Origin: Coprobacillaceae bacterium UN01-12pH3A
GTDB taxonomy: Bacteria > Bacillota_I > Bacilli_A > Erysipelotrichales > Coprobacillaceae
Direction: 5' to 3'
DNA length: 64,000 nt
NCBI GenBank assembly: GCA_027676805.1
Contig: JAQENU010000005.1
Coordinates: 1-64,000, forward strand
The notes beneath the pieces were generated by a model. The model saw only the letters and a list, made by a program, of their open reading frames with translations, was not told the origin of the DNA and ran no database searches. Each line of letters begins with the position of its first letter. Within the stretch, counting starts at the first letter, position 1. This document shows, piece by piece, positions 28,644-38,611 of this stretch. Both the position numbers and the translations under genes were made by a program.

Positions 28644-29336
28644 ATGAAATTATCAAAACGTTTGGATTGTATTGCGGCCATGATAAAAAAGCAAGCCAGC
28701 AGTGATGATCAGTTAGCCGATATTGGGACTGATCATGGCTATCTGCCTTGCTTTTTAGTAAAACAAAACATTGTCAGTACAGCTTATGCCTGTGATGTAT
28801 CAGAAGGTCCTTTGAGTTCTAGTAAAGAAACGATTCAGCAAATGCAATTACAAGATCACGTCATTCCTTTGTTAGGGGATGGACTGGAACCAATTATTGG
28901 CAAGCCAGTCACTATGGTTTCAATCAGCGGCATGGGCGGTTTTTTAATGGTTGATATTTTAAAAGCGCATTTAGATAAGCTAAATCAAGTGCATACCCTT
29001 ATCTTGCAGGCGAATATCTGTGAGTATTTTGTAAGAGAATATCTATGCAGTAATGGATGGAAAATTATAGATGAAGCGATTGTGAAAGACCTTCATCATC
29101 TTTACGAAGTTATTGTTTTTAAAAGAACAGATAAAAATATAGAATATACGATGCTGGATTATCGCTATGGTCCAATTTTAAGAAAAGATCAGCCATTATT
29201 GTTTAAACAGAAATGCCAGAGGGAAGTGAAGATCAAAAAACGTATTCTTGACAGCATCCAAGATCATACACATCCTAAGTTTCAGGAAACCCAAAGTGAT
29301 ATACGAGAGATAGAGGCGATATTAAATGATCATTAA
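28644..29336 (+). CDS. trmK: tRNA (adenine(22)-N(1))-methyltransferase TrmK
   Basis: 230-residue SAM-dependent methyltransferase for m1A22 in tRNA (COG2384, YqfN in Bacillus). The Rossmann SAM site ADIGTDHGYLP is near residue 25, followed by AYACDVSEGPLSS and the family motif SISGMGG. It starts one base after rpoD and overlaps the next gene by eleven bases. Confidence 0.92.
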   Translation: MKLSKRLDCIAAMIKKQASSDDQLADIGTDHGYLPCFLVKQNIVSTAYACDVSEGPLSSSKETIQQMQLQDHVIPLLGDGLEPIIGKPVTMVSISGMGGFLMVDILKAHLDKLNQVHTLILQANICEYFVREYLCSNGWKIIDEAIVKDLHHLYEVIVFKRTDKNIEYTMLDYRYGPILRKDQPLLFKQKCQREVKIKKRILDSIQDHTHPKFQETQSDIREIEAILNDH

Positions 29337-30078
29337 AGAAATAACCGACTATTTGGAAACTTTTTTCCCTTTAACTGATGCCTACGACTGGGATCACTGC
29401 GGACTGCAAGTAGGAAGTATTCATGAAGAAGTAAAAAACATTATGATTGCCCTTACTCCAGACGCTAAAGTGATGCAGGAATGCATCGATCATCATGTTG
29501 ATTTGCTGATCACGCATCATCCCTTATTGTTTGATCCGCTTTATTGTGTAAATACAGAAGAGGAAATTAGTAAAATCATTCAGATGGCACTCACCCATCA
29601 TATAACGATCTATAGCTATCATACCTGTATGGATCGCGCCCCACATTTATCTATGAATAAGTGGCTGATGGAAGCAATACAGATAGAAGAGTATCAGGAT
29701 TACGGAGAAGATGGCTTAATCAAAACGGCAAAGGTGGATACAACATTGAGACAGTTGATAAAAAAGATCAAGCAAGATCTGAAACTGCCGGCTTTGCGCT
29801 TTGTTGGTCATATTGATCAGCCAGTAAAAAAGATCGCGGTCATTGGGGGAAGTGGTGCTGATTTTATTGATGAGCTTTCTAATCAGGTTGATGTTTTAAT
29901 CACGGGTGACATTAAATACCATGAAGCACAAAATGCTTTAAGCAAAGGTTTATGCTTAATTGATGTCGGACATTTTGCAGAGCGAATAATGGTTCCTCAG
30001 GTTCGAATGCTTCTTGAAGAAAAATTTGCTGTCACGATTTACGAAAGTCAGCAGGAAGATTATATTCAGTTTGGCTAA
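29326..30078 (+). CDS. Nif3-like dinuclear metal centre protein (YqfO type)
   Basis: 250-residue Nif3/DUF34 protein. The metal-binding motifs are ITHHPLLFDP, YSYHTCMD, and GDIKYHEA...VGHFAER. Homologues have been proposed as GTP cyclohydrolase I type 2 or as metal-handling factors, and the role is unsettled. It lacks the middle PII-like insertion of Bacillus YqfO, being about 250 rather than 370 residues. It ends the rpoD operon and is followed by a terminator. Confidence 0.88.
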   Translation: MIIKEITDYLETFFPLTDAYDWDHCGLQVGSIHEEVKNIMIALTPDAKVMQECIDHHVDLLITHHPLLFDPLYCVNTEEEISKIIQMALTHHITIYSYHTCMDRAPHLSMNKWLMEAIQIEEYQDYGEDGLIKTAKVDTTLRQLIKKIKQDLKLPALRFVGHIDQPVKKIAVIGGSGADFIDELSNQVDVLITGDIKYHEAQNALSKGLCLIDVGHFAERIMVPQVRMLLEEKFAVTIYESQQEDYIQFG

Positions 30079-30102
30079 AGTCATCTTTTAGATGGCTTTT
30101 TT
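30079..30102 (+). terminator. Terminator of the ybeY-to-nif3 operon
   Basis: AGTCATCT (30079-30086) pairs with AGATGGCT (30090-30097) around TTT, followed by six T. Confidence 0.8.
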
Positions 30103-30193
30103 CATGTTTTTAAAGCTCTATGAAATAAATGGGATGTAGTAAATGTATTATCATTATACTTTTATGACAGGTAAAACGGAAAGCGTTTTTTCA

Positions 30194-30221
30194 TTTACAA
30201 TTTATTTTGAGAAGGTATAAT
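30194..30221 (+). promoter_or_regulatory. Promoter of pepP
   Basis: TTTACA (30194-30199), a 16-base spacer, and TATAAT (30216-30221), 25 bases before the pepP ATG. Confidence 0.65.
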
Positions 30222-30245
30222 AAAAAGAGGTAAGGGGGAAAAACA

Positions 30246-31484
30246 ATGAGCAAAAAAGCAAGACAGACACAAGTCTATGAACAAATGCAGGAAAATGATT
30301 TATTGATTCTTTATTCAGGGATACAGCATCATATTAGTTTAGATGCCTACCATCCATTTGCTGTCAATACACAATTCTTTTATCTGACTGGGATTGAAAG
30401 AAAAGATGTTATATTCGTGATGCATAAAAATACAGAAATGCAGCCTGTTTTATTTATTAAGCGTATCGATCCATTGGAAGAAAAATGGCAGGGAAAACAA
30501 TTAACAGCAGCCCAAGCCAGTGAGTTATCACAGATTGAAACGGTTAAATATTTAGATGAATTCGATAAATATATGAATACCTTGATGATGCAAAATAATA
30601 TTCAAAACGTTTATTTTGATCTGTATCGTAATTCACCGACAGATCTACCGGACTATAATATGGTGATGGCAGAGCAGTTTAAAACAACGTATCCATCTGT
30701 AAGAATTGAAAATGCTTATGCCTTGATTGCACCGCTTCGTATGCAAAAAGACGAAGAAGAAATCGCTAAAGTGCAAAAAGCAATCGATATTACACAAATC
30801 GGTTTAGAGTTTGTGATGCAGACTTTAAAACCGGGGATGCAGGAAAATCAGGTGCAGGCGAACTTTGAATATAGGATTCGCTATAATGGTGCGAGCGGTC
30901 CGTCTTTTGCGACCATTGCCGGGGCCGGGTATAACGGAACCATGCTGCATTATTCCGAAAACTGCGGGCCTTGCAGAGATAATGAATTGATCCTTTTGGA
31001 TTTAGGCGCAAAATATGAGGGATACTGTGCTGATATTACACGTACGTATCCAATCAATGGGAAATTTACTGCGCGCCAAAAACAAATTTATGATATTGTC
31101 TTAAAAGCAAATCAGGCCGTTGCTGCTGCAGCAAAACCGGGCATGACAACCGTTGAACTAAACAATGTCTGCAAAGAAGTGTTAGCTAACGGATTAAAAG
31201 AAATTGGATTAATCAAAGAGGACAGTGAGCTAATCAAGTATTACATGCATGGGGTATCCCATCATTTAGGTATTGATGTTCATGATGCGACCATTGCCAG
31301 CAATAAAGAATTGCGTCCGGGAGCCATCATCACCAACGAACCGGGACTTTATATTGACGAAGAAAGTATCGGCATTCGTATTGAAGATGATTTGCTGATT
31401 ACAAAAGACGGATGCGTGGTATTATCAAAAGACATTATCCGTACAACAGACGAAATCGAAACCTATATGGCTCAGTTTAAATAA
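30246..31484 (+). CDS. pepP: Xaa-Pro aminopeptidase (M24B)
   Basis: 412-residue cytoplasmic aminopeptidase P releasing N-terminal residues ahead of proline. An N-terminal AMP_N domain (about 1-130) precedes the pita-bread M24 fold. The metal ligands are visible in LLDLGAKYEGYCADITRTYP (two Asp), MHGVSHHLGIDVHD (His), TNEPGLYID (Glu) and IRIEDDLLI (Glu). The ribosome site AGGGGGAAAAACA precedes the ATG. It has its own promoter and is followed one base later by the acetyltransferase. Confidence 0.92.
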   Translation: MSKKARQTQVYEQMQENDLLILYSGIQHHISLDAYHPFAVNTQFFYLTGIERKDVIFVMHKNTEMQPVLFIKRIDPLEEKWQGKQLTAAQASELSQIETVKYLDEFDKYMNTLMMQNNIQNVYFDLYRNSPTDLPDYNMVMAEQFKTTYPSVRIENAYALIAPLRMQKDEEEIAKVQKAIDITQIGLEFVMQTLKPGMQENQVQANFEYRIRYNGASGPSFATIAGAGYNGTMLHYSENCGPCRDNELILLDLGAKYEGYCADITRTYPINGKFTARQKQIYDIVLKANQAVAAAAKPGMTTVELNNVCKEVLANGLKEIGLIKEDSELIKYYMHGVSHHLGIDVHDATIASNKELRPGAIITNEPGLYIDEESIGIRIEDDLLITKDGCVVLSKDIIRTTDEIETYMAQFK

Positions 31485-31485
31485 G

Positions 31486-32016
31486 ATGATGAAATCTCCT
31501 TGTATAAAAAGTGAACGTTTGGTATTGAAGCCGCATGGAATAAGCTACTTAGAATCCACTCACGTTTATGCCAGTGATTTAAGTAATACGTTATATATGG
31601 TGCATCTCCCCAATCAAAATAGAGAAGAAACAAAACACTTTTTAGAAAACGTAAGTAAAGAGTGGGAGAAAGAAACACCGGATTTTTATGAATTTGCTGT
31701 TCTGCTGAATAATGTGCATATTGGTGCAGTTTCACTTTATCTTGATGAAAATCATACTATCGGTGAATTGGGCTGGATATTAAACAAACACTACTGGCAC
31801 CATGGGTATGCCCTTGAGGCTGCTAAGGCCATGATTGAATTTGCTAAAGCGATAGGATTAAAACGATTGATTGCGCATTGTGATGATCAAAATACGGCAT
31901 CTTATAAAGTTATGGAAAAGTTAGGGATGGAGCTCGTTTCGATTACCGATGGGCGCTATAATAAAGCCAGCAAAGAAGAGTCCAAAGAACGTATGTATCA
32001 GTTGATTTTAGAATAG
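31486..32016 (+). CDS. GNAT-family N-acetyltransferase (RimJ/RimL type)
   Basis: 176-residue acetyltransferase of the RimJ-like group: SERLVLKPHG at the start, LGWILNKHYWHHGYALEAAKAMIEFA (acetyl-CoA binding region) and ENLGM-type MEKLGMELVS near the end. Its substrate is unknown. It begins one base after pepP without a ribosome site of its own (adjacent ATGs at 31486 and 31489), so translation probably depends on re-initiation. The terminator overlaps its stop codon. Confidence 0.85.
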   Translation: MMKSPCIKSERLVLKPHGISYLESTHVYASDLSNTLYMVHLPNQNREETKHFLENVSKEWEKETPDFYEFAVLLNNVHIGAVSLYLDENHTIGELGWILNKHYWHHGYALEAAKAMIEFAKAIGLKRLIAHCDDQNTASYKVMEKLGMELVSITDGRYNKASKEESKERMYQLILE

Positions 32017-32035
32017 GGAAACCTATTCTTTTTTT
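32011..32035 (+). terminator. Terminator of pepP-GNAT
   Basis: GAATAGG (32011-32017) pairs with CCTATTC (32022-32028) around GAAA, followed by seven T. The stem includes the stop codon of the acetyltransferase. Confidence 0.88.
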
Positions 32036-32102
32036 AAACCGGACAGACAGCTGTCAAGTTATCTTTAGTATAATAAGCTTAGAAATGAAAGGAGAATGAA
32101 CA

Positions 32103-32735
32103 ATGGCATTTGATTATAAAAAAGAACAAAAGGCATTTTACCGTCCGACAGTAAAACCGCAGATTATCGATATTCCGCCAATGCAGTTTCTATCCGTAGA
32201 AGGAACAGGAAACCCAAATGATCCTGACGGACAGTACAGCGATGCGATCAGACAGCTTTATGGAGTTGCTTATACTTTAAAGATGAGTTATAAGAAAGGC
32301 TATGATATGGAAGGCTTTTTCGAGTATGTTGTCCCTCCGTTAGAAGGATTTTGGTGGATGGAAAATAAAAAAGGCGTAGATTACGCCCATAAAGAAGATT
32401 TTCATTGGATTTCGCTCATTCGTCTGCCTGAATTCGTTAAAGAGAAGGATGTGGAATGGGCAAAAGAACAAGCCACTCTTAAAAAGAAGAAAGACTTTTC
32501 AAAAGTAAAGCTCTTTAGCTATGATGAGGGGTGCTGTGTGCAGTGCTTGCATTTAGGAAGTTATGATGATGAACCGCAAACGGTAGAAAAGATGCATCGT
32601 TATATCGAAGAAAACGGCTATGTCTTGGATATTACCGATCAGCGCTATCATCATGAAATTTATCTGTCCGACGGACGTAAATCTGATCCAACTAAAATGA
32701 AAACGATTATTCGTCATCCTGTTCGTAAATTATAA
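32103..32735 (+). CDS. GyrI-like small-molecule-binding domain protein
   Basis: 210-residue protein made of a GyrI-like (SRPBCC-related 'SOUL/GyrI') fold: IDIPPMQFLSVEGTGNP at the start, a middle Trp-rich ligand-pocket segment (PPLEGFWWM), and a C-terminal DITDQRYHHEIYLSDGRKSDPTKMKTI typical of stand-alone members. Members bind hydrophobic cations or act on small molecules. No DNA-binding domain is present. Its own TATAAT lies at 32069-32074 and AAAGGAGAATG before the ATG. Confidence 0.8.
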   Translation: MAFDYKKEQKAFYRPTVKPQIIDIPPMQFLSVEGTGNPNDPDGQYSDAIRQLYGVAYTLKMSYKKGYDMEGFFEYVVPPLEGFWWMENKKGVDYAHKEDFHWISLIRLPEFVKEKDVEWAKEQATLKKKKDFSKVKLFSYDEGCCVQCLHLGSYDDEPQTVEKMHRYIEENGYVLDITDQRYHHEIYLSDGRKSDPTKMKTIIRHPVRKL

Positions 32736-32750
32736 CGTCTGACGCAATAA

Positions 32751-32777
32751 GCCCCATTCTATGAAATAGAGTGGGGC
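32751..32777. terminator. Convergent terminator
   Basis: GCCCCATTCTAT (32751-32762) pairs with ATAGAGTGGGGC (32766-32777) with one G-U pair. It is GC-rich and lies between two convergent genes. The U-tract is poor on the plus strand. Confidence 0.75.
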
Positions 32778-32783
32778 ATTAGA

Positions 32784-34256
<1,473 letters not shown>

Positions 34257-34291
34257 CTAATCATTAAAATAAATACTTTAGATAAATGTTG

Positions 34292-35224
34292 TTAAAAGTT
34301 TGAGGCAGTTAAATAAAGAGCGGTTAATAACACTAAATTGATAACAACCGTTATTAATACACTTCTTACATAAGGATAGGGCTTTTCTACTGCTTTTTTC
34401 ATTTTATTATCTGTAATAAGCATCCATGCTACATTATAAATGAGATAAGGAAACAAAATCAGTAAAAGTTGCATCGCTTCTGGGGTATTATTGGAAATAT
34501 TGAAATGTTCCATCACAAACCACATCATGCCTACTAAACTAAAGACAGAGCCTAAAAAGACAAACAAAGGAATCTGGCTTCCCACATTATCTACTTTCTT
34601 TAAAAGCAGCTGATCTTTATAACGATAATTAACAAGCAGGATAGAACCGATAAAATTTAAAATGAAGACCAGCATGATCAGAGGAAATATCTTAGGGTTG
34701 ACATCAAGATAGACCAAAATCAAAAATAACAGCATGAATCCGCTAATATCTATTAATACAACATGAAGTATAGAAAGGATCATCTTTTTTAATGTCGGAT
34801 AATGATAGGGCAGAGAGGAATCAAAGCCGGCAATCAATGTATAGTCTTCATTTTTGATGACATAGTTAAATATGAAATAAAGTGTTGTTGCCATTAAAAG
34901 CATAATATAAACGAAAATATCTTCACCAATTAACGGAAGTCCTAAGTTCCAGCGAACGATCAGATTAATGACTGCCATCAAAACAATGCTCATATAAAGC
35001 AAAGCAGAATAATTTTTGATCGGTTTTGCAACAGTGGATAAATGGATCAGATCGGTATTGAAAATCTCTCCTAAGCGCTGCAAGGTTTGCAGATCAGGCG
35101 TTGTTTTCCCGGTTTCATAAGAAGATATCGCCTGCCTGGTAATAAATAAAAGATCAGCCAGCTCCTGTTGGGTCATTCCTTTTTGTTGTCGTAAGCTTTT
35201 AATTTGTTCACCAATGGTATTCAT
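34292..35224 (-). CDS. XRE-family regulator with C-terminal membrane domain
   Basis: 310 residues. The N-terminal helix-turn-helix (residues ~4-58: IKSLRQQKGMTQQELADLLFITRQAISSYETGKTTP) is typical XRE. The remaining ~240 residues form about seven membrane helices. This is a membrane-tethered transcription factor or sensor. The ATG at 35224 has TGAGGTG upstream; a frame extension to 35344 has no ribosome site and is rejected. Its membrane part is not recognised. Divergent from the M23 gene. Confidence 0.8.
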   Translation of the reverse strand: MNTIGEQIKSLRQQKGMTQQELADLLFITRQAISSYETGKTTPDLQTLQRLGEIFNTDLIHLSTVAKPIKNYSALLYMSIVLMAVINLIVRWNLGLPLIGEDIFVYIMLLMATTLYFIFNYVIKNEDYTLIAGFDSSLPYHYPTLKKMILSILHVVLIDISGFMLLFLILVYLDVNPKIFPLIMLVFILNFIGSILLVNYRYKDQLLLKKVDNVGSQIPLFVFLGSVFSLVGMMWFVMEHFNISNNTPEAMQLLLILFPYLIYNVAWMLITDNKMKKAVEKPYPYVRSVLITVVINLVLLTALYLTASNF

Positions 35225-35390
35225 AAGTTTCACCTCATAGCTATTGTATAGTTTCATGCTGATAAAGTCACGCAACAAATCATTGCTATTGAAATTGTGG
35301 GCATAACCAGCCTGTTTTTTTATTATCGAAAATGACAGATGCACATAAGTATGATACGATCATTCTATAGTAACGCATAAAAAGGAGGCG

Positions 35391-36275
35391 GTGTTTATCT
35401 TAAAAGCAATTCAGCTTATGAAAAAAATGTACTGGTTTGGGTGTTTTGGACTCTTTGGAACCCTTCTTGATTATCCCTATTTGTCGCTTTTTTACTTATT
35501 CTTTCTATTAGCCCCGATTGAGCTTATTTTGAGCTTGATATATGATCTTAAAAAAGAGGAGCATTCATCAAAGACAAGCGATTTAAAATTCCTTTTTCAG
35601 AATCTTGGCATGCTGATCGGCATTCCGATTATTTATATGCGCTGTTGGTTTCATTTACCTGATCATCATTATAAAGCAAAAGTCAGTTACAGGCTTCCGT
35701 TTGATGGCGAATGGCTGACGGTAAATGGTGGATTGGATAAGGAAACATCGCATTCTTGGAGCATCTGCAATCAGCGCTATGCTTACGATTTTTATATAGA
35801 TCAAGAGGGGAAATCTTATCGTACAGATGGGAAGACAGTCAGTGACTATTATTGTTATGGAGAATCGGTTTTATCGCCGGCAGACGGGGTAGTTGTGGAT
35901 ATAAAGGATAGCTTTGAGGATACACCAATTAGTGAAAATGGAGAAATCCAATGCTTAGCTTCCGATATAAGGGGCAATTACATTGTCATCCATCATGGAG
36001 AAAAAGAATATACAACGATTGCCCATTTAAAAAAAGGGAGCATTCTCGTCAAGGCTGGAGACTATGTATCGCAGGGACAGCCAATTGCTCGCTGCGGCAA
36101 CAGCGGAAATACCAGTGAACCGCATATCCATTTCCAATTACAACAGGGCAAAAGCTTTCTTTTTTCAGCAAGTCTGCCAATCTACTTCGATGGAATTCAG
36201 GAGACTTTGGAAAGTACTGACATTCACTATCTCACAAGAGGTCAGAGAGTAACAAATATAAAAAAGAATAAATAA
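35391..36275 (+). CDS. M23-family peptidase (LytM domain), membrane-anchored
   Basis: About 294 residues. Two hydrophobic segments lie in the first ~50 residues and another near 70-90, then an extracellular C-terminal M23 domain. Active-site elements: YAYDFYID, VIHHGEKEYTTIAHL, and HIHFQLQ. LytM-type enzymes cut peptidoglycan cross-bridges. The start is uncertain. A perfect AAAAGGAGGCG sits only two bases before the GTG at 35391, too close for normal initiation, and the next ATG (35418) has no ribosome site. The family and reading frame are clear. Confidence 0.8.
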   Translation: MFILKAIQLMKKMYWFGCFGLFGTLLDYPYLSLFYLFFLLAPIELILSLIYDLKKEEHSSKTSDLKFLFQNLGMLIGIPIIYMRCWFHLPDHHYKAKVSYRLPFDGEWLTVNGGLDKETSHSWSICNQRYAYDFYIDQEGKSYRTDGKTVSDYYCYGESVLSPADGVVVDIKDSFEDTPISENGEIQCLASDIRGNYIVIHHGEKEYTTIAHLKKGSILVKAGDYVSQGQPIARCGNSGNTSEPHIHFQLQQGKSFLFSASLPIYFDGIQETLESTDIHYLTRGQRVTNIKKNK

Positions 36276-36404
36276 AATATATTCTAATAATTTTATAAAG
36301 AGTTATCAGATGAATGAAGGAGAGTAAAATCTCTTTTTTATTTGATAATGAAAGATTGATTCGATCAGCAGCGGTCATTATTTTTTATTAAAAGATGGGA
36401 TTAA

Positions 36405-36434
36405 AGCATTTTGTTTAGAAGTGCTTCATATAAT
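36405..36434 (+). promoter_or_regulatory. Possible sigma-E-type sporulation promoter before yqfC
   Basis: GCATTTTG around 36406-36413 and CATATAAT at 36427-36434 (13-base spacing) approximate the sigma-E -35 (KMATATTT, 6 of 8) and -10 (CATACAAT, 7 of 8) boxes, ten to twenty bases before the yqfC ribosome site. yqfC and yqfD are sigma-E-regulated in Bacillus. The region 36276-36404 otherwise holds only a weak AGAG/CTCT hairpin with a T-run near 36330. Confidence 0.4.
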
Positions 36435-36450
36435 TTCATGAGGTGATATT

Positions 36451-36648
36451 GTGATATATTTAGACCAAAGTAAGATCGTGATAAAGCAATATGAAAGCAT
36501 CATCACATTAGAAACACATTGTATCCTATTGAAAATGCCCAAATGTATGTTAAAGCTGATTGGAGATGATTTCATCGTTGTGTACTTATCACAAGAAGAA
36601 ATCCATATTCGAGGCATTATGAAAGAAGTTAAATTTATTTATGCTTAA
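36451..36648 (+). CDS. yqfC: YqfC/YabP-family sporulation protein
   Basis: 65-residue protein matching the YabP/YqfC family layout (SKIVIKQYESIITL, LKLIGDDFIVVYLSQEEIHIRGIMKEVKFI). It is shorter than Bacillus YqfC (about 90 residues) at the N-terminus. GTG start with ATGAGGTGAT upstream. It overlaps yqfD by eight bases. The yqfC-yqfD-phoH order is conserved in spore formers, and the genes are expressed in the mother cell in Bacillus. Its exact role is unknown. Confidence 0.8.
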   Translation: MIYLDQSKIVIKQYESIITLETHCILLKMPKCMLKLIGDDFIVVYLSQEEIHIRGIMKEVKFIYA

Positions 36649-37606
36649 CATCAGCTTGGGCTATGATGTGTATGAAATTGAGTGTATCAATATCTCCTAT
36701 TACATTGATTTATTTACTAAAAATAAGGTGCAGCTGTACCATTTGCGTAAGATCGATACATATACGTATAGTTTTTTAGTGCGGCGCAGAGACACTTATA
36801 TCTTACAGAAAACAGATGCTCCGCTGCAATTTATTCGAAGTGTCGGTCCGCTTTACTATATTACTCGTTTTTTCAAAAGTAAGGTGAAGCTTGTCGGGGC
36901 AGTGGTTTTTATCGGTGTATTCTATTATACACAGCAGCATATTTTAAATTTAAAAATCATTGGTACGCAGTATCAGTTAAATGAAGAAATTGTCGCCAAG
37001 CTGAAAGACTATCATATTGACTTTTTTGATAAGAAAATGTCCTTGGATGATATTGCCAATTTAAAAAATCAGCTGCTCAATGACTATAAAAGCAATATTG
37101 ATTGGATAAATATCTATCAACAAGGGGAAACTATCTATATAGAGTACACTAATAAAAAAGAGTCGCAGATCGTAGAAAAAGATGTTCGCCCGATTGTTGC
37201 CTGCAAGGAAAGTGTCATCAAGGAATTTCAGATTCAAAGCGGTTATATCATGAGCAGCATCAATCAGTATGTGCAGCCGGGGGATTTATTGGTCAGCAAT
37301 GCCATTGTGTCAACATTTGATGAGACGATTATGGTGTATCCTAAAGGAAAAGTATATGGATATACATGGTATGATATTGAAAAAGAATTACCCCTTCAAG
37401 ATGAAGCTGATGATTTTAATACATTACTGCTGCAAATCCGCAATGAGCTGCAGCAGCAATTAGGCAGTGAGGCAAAGATTGACAAAGAAAAGGTTTTGCA
37501 TTATAGCATTGATAATAGTAAAATAAGGTTAAAGGTACATTATACCGTAATAGAAGATATAGCATGCAAGGGAGATATGAATGAGCAAAACACTGAAACT
37601 AACTGA
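36641..37606 (+). CDS. yqfD: Sporulation protein YqfD
   Basis: 321 residues. YqfD is a mother-cell sporulation membrane protein. The N-terminal domain (YDVYEIECINISYYIDLFTKNKVQLYHLRKI) is family-typical, one membrane helix lies near residues 86-103 (LVGAVVFIGVFYYTQQ), and a beta-rich extracellular part follows, starting with the POTRA-like NLKIIGTQYQLNEEIVAKL and later VQPGDLLVSNAIV. It is about 75 residues shorter than Bacillus YqfD (about 400). It overlaps yqfC by 8 and phoH by 26 bases. Confidence 0.82.
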   Translation: MLNISLGYDVYEIECINISYYIDLFTKNKVQLYHLRKIDTYTYSFLVRRRDTYILQKTDAPLQFIRSVGPLYYITRFFKSKVKLVGAVVFIGVFYYTQQHILNLKIIGTQYQLNEEIVAKLKDYHIDFFDKKMSLDDIANLKNQLLNDYKSNIDWINIYQQGETIYIEYTNKKESQIVEKDVRPIVACKESVIKEFQIQSGYIMSSINQYVQPGDLLVSNAIVSTFDETIMVYPKGKVYGYTWYDIEKELPLQDEADDFNTLLLQIRNELQQQLGSEAKIDKEKVLHYSIDNSKIRLKVHYTVIEDIACKGDMNEQNTETN

Positions 37607-38555
37607 ATATACAGTCGATCAGATTACACGTTTAGTAGGGATCGGCGAAAAGAATCTTGAATTGATTGAAAAACAGTTTGATATAAATATTATATTGCGC
37701 GGAGATGAACTGATCATTCAAAGTGAAGAGGAAGCCATCATTCAAAAAGTAGAAAGTTTAGTGATGGCCTTACTGGCATTAACGAAGAAAGGACTTAATA
37801 TTTCATCCAGAGATATTATCTATGCGTTAAAACTCCAGCAAGATAATCACTTGGAAAAATTAGATGCTCTTTATGATGTTGTGATCGCTAAGACCATTAC
37901 CGGGAAAGTGATTTATCCTAAAACGATAGGTCAGAAAGAATATTATTTAGCGTTGAAAAAGAATGATGTGGTTTTTGGAATCGGACCTGCGGGAACCGGA
38001 AAAACTTATTTGGCAGTCGTCTTTGCGGTAGCTGCATTGAAGAATAATGAAGTGAAGCGTATTGTTTTAACCCGTCCGGCAGTAGAAGCCGGGGAAAGCC
38101 TAGGCTTTTTGCCAGGGGATTTAAAAGAAAAGGTAGATCCTTATCTGCGCCCTTTATATGATGCTTTGCATGATATGTTAGGTGTTGAGCAGACTGAACG
38201 CTTGATCGAAAAAGGCACGATCGAGATTGCACCGCTTGCCTATATGCGTGGTCGTACCTTAGAGGATGCCTATGTGATTTTAGATGAAGCGCAAAACACA
38301 ACTGATGCACAGATGAAAATGTTTTTGACTCGTTTAGGATTTAATTCTAAAATGGTCATCACCGGAGATATTACGCAGATCGATTTACCACGCGGTATCC
38401 ATTCAGGATTAAAGATTGCTTCACAAATCCTACGTGGCGTTAAAGGAATCCAATTTGTTGAATTATCAGCGATGGATGTTGTTCGTCATCCCGTTGTTCA
38501 GCGTATTATCGAGCGTTATGAAACACGTCCGCATGAAGAACACTATGAACAGTAG
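37581..38555 (+). CDS. phoH: PhoH-like protein
   Basis: 324-residue PhoH/YbeZ ATPase. An N-terminal KH-like segment (about 20-70) precedes the ATPase: Walker A GPAGTGKTYLAV, Walker B AYVILDEAQNTT, and TGDITQIDLP. In other bacteria it partners YbeY in RNA processing and usually lies next to ybeY. Here ybeY is 17 kb upstream and the gene follows yqfD, overlapping it by 26 bases. GGGAGATATGA precedes its ATG. Confidence 0.93.
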   Translation: MSKTLKLTEYTVDQITRLVGIGEKNLELIEKQFDINIILRGDELIIQSEEEAIIQKVESLVMALLALTKKGLNISSRDIIYALKLQQDNHLEKLDALYDVVIAKTITGKVIYPKTIGQKEYYLALKKNDVVFGIGPAGTGKTYLAVVFAVAALKNNEVKRIVLTRPAVEAGESLGFLPGDLKEKVDPYLRPLYDALHDMLGVEQTERLIEKGTIEIAPLAYMRGRTLEDAYVILDEAQNTTDAQMKMFLTRLGFNSKMVITGDITQIDLPRGIHSGLKIASQILRGVKGIQFVELSAMDVVRHPVVQRIIERYETRPHEEHYEQ

Positions 38556-38570
38556 TGTTTTTCTTTTGTT
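38539..38570 (+). terminator. Terminator of phoH
   Basis: AACACTA (38539-38545) pairs with TAGTGTT (38553-38559), followed by TTTCTTTTG. The stem includes the phoH stop region. Confidence 0.7.
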
Positions 38571-38611
38571 TGTGTTATACTAAGCTGTATGTTTAAAGAA
38601 AGAGGAAATAA

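Noticed and set aside
30178..30191. cre-like GGAAAGCGTTTTTT near the pepP promoter
   Set aside because: At least three mismatches to the cre pattern, so not claimed.
37918..38310. 130-residue minus-strand frame in phoH
   Set aside because: Shadow of phoH with no recognisable features.
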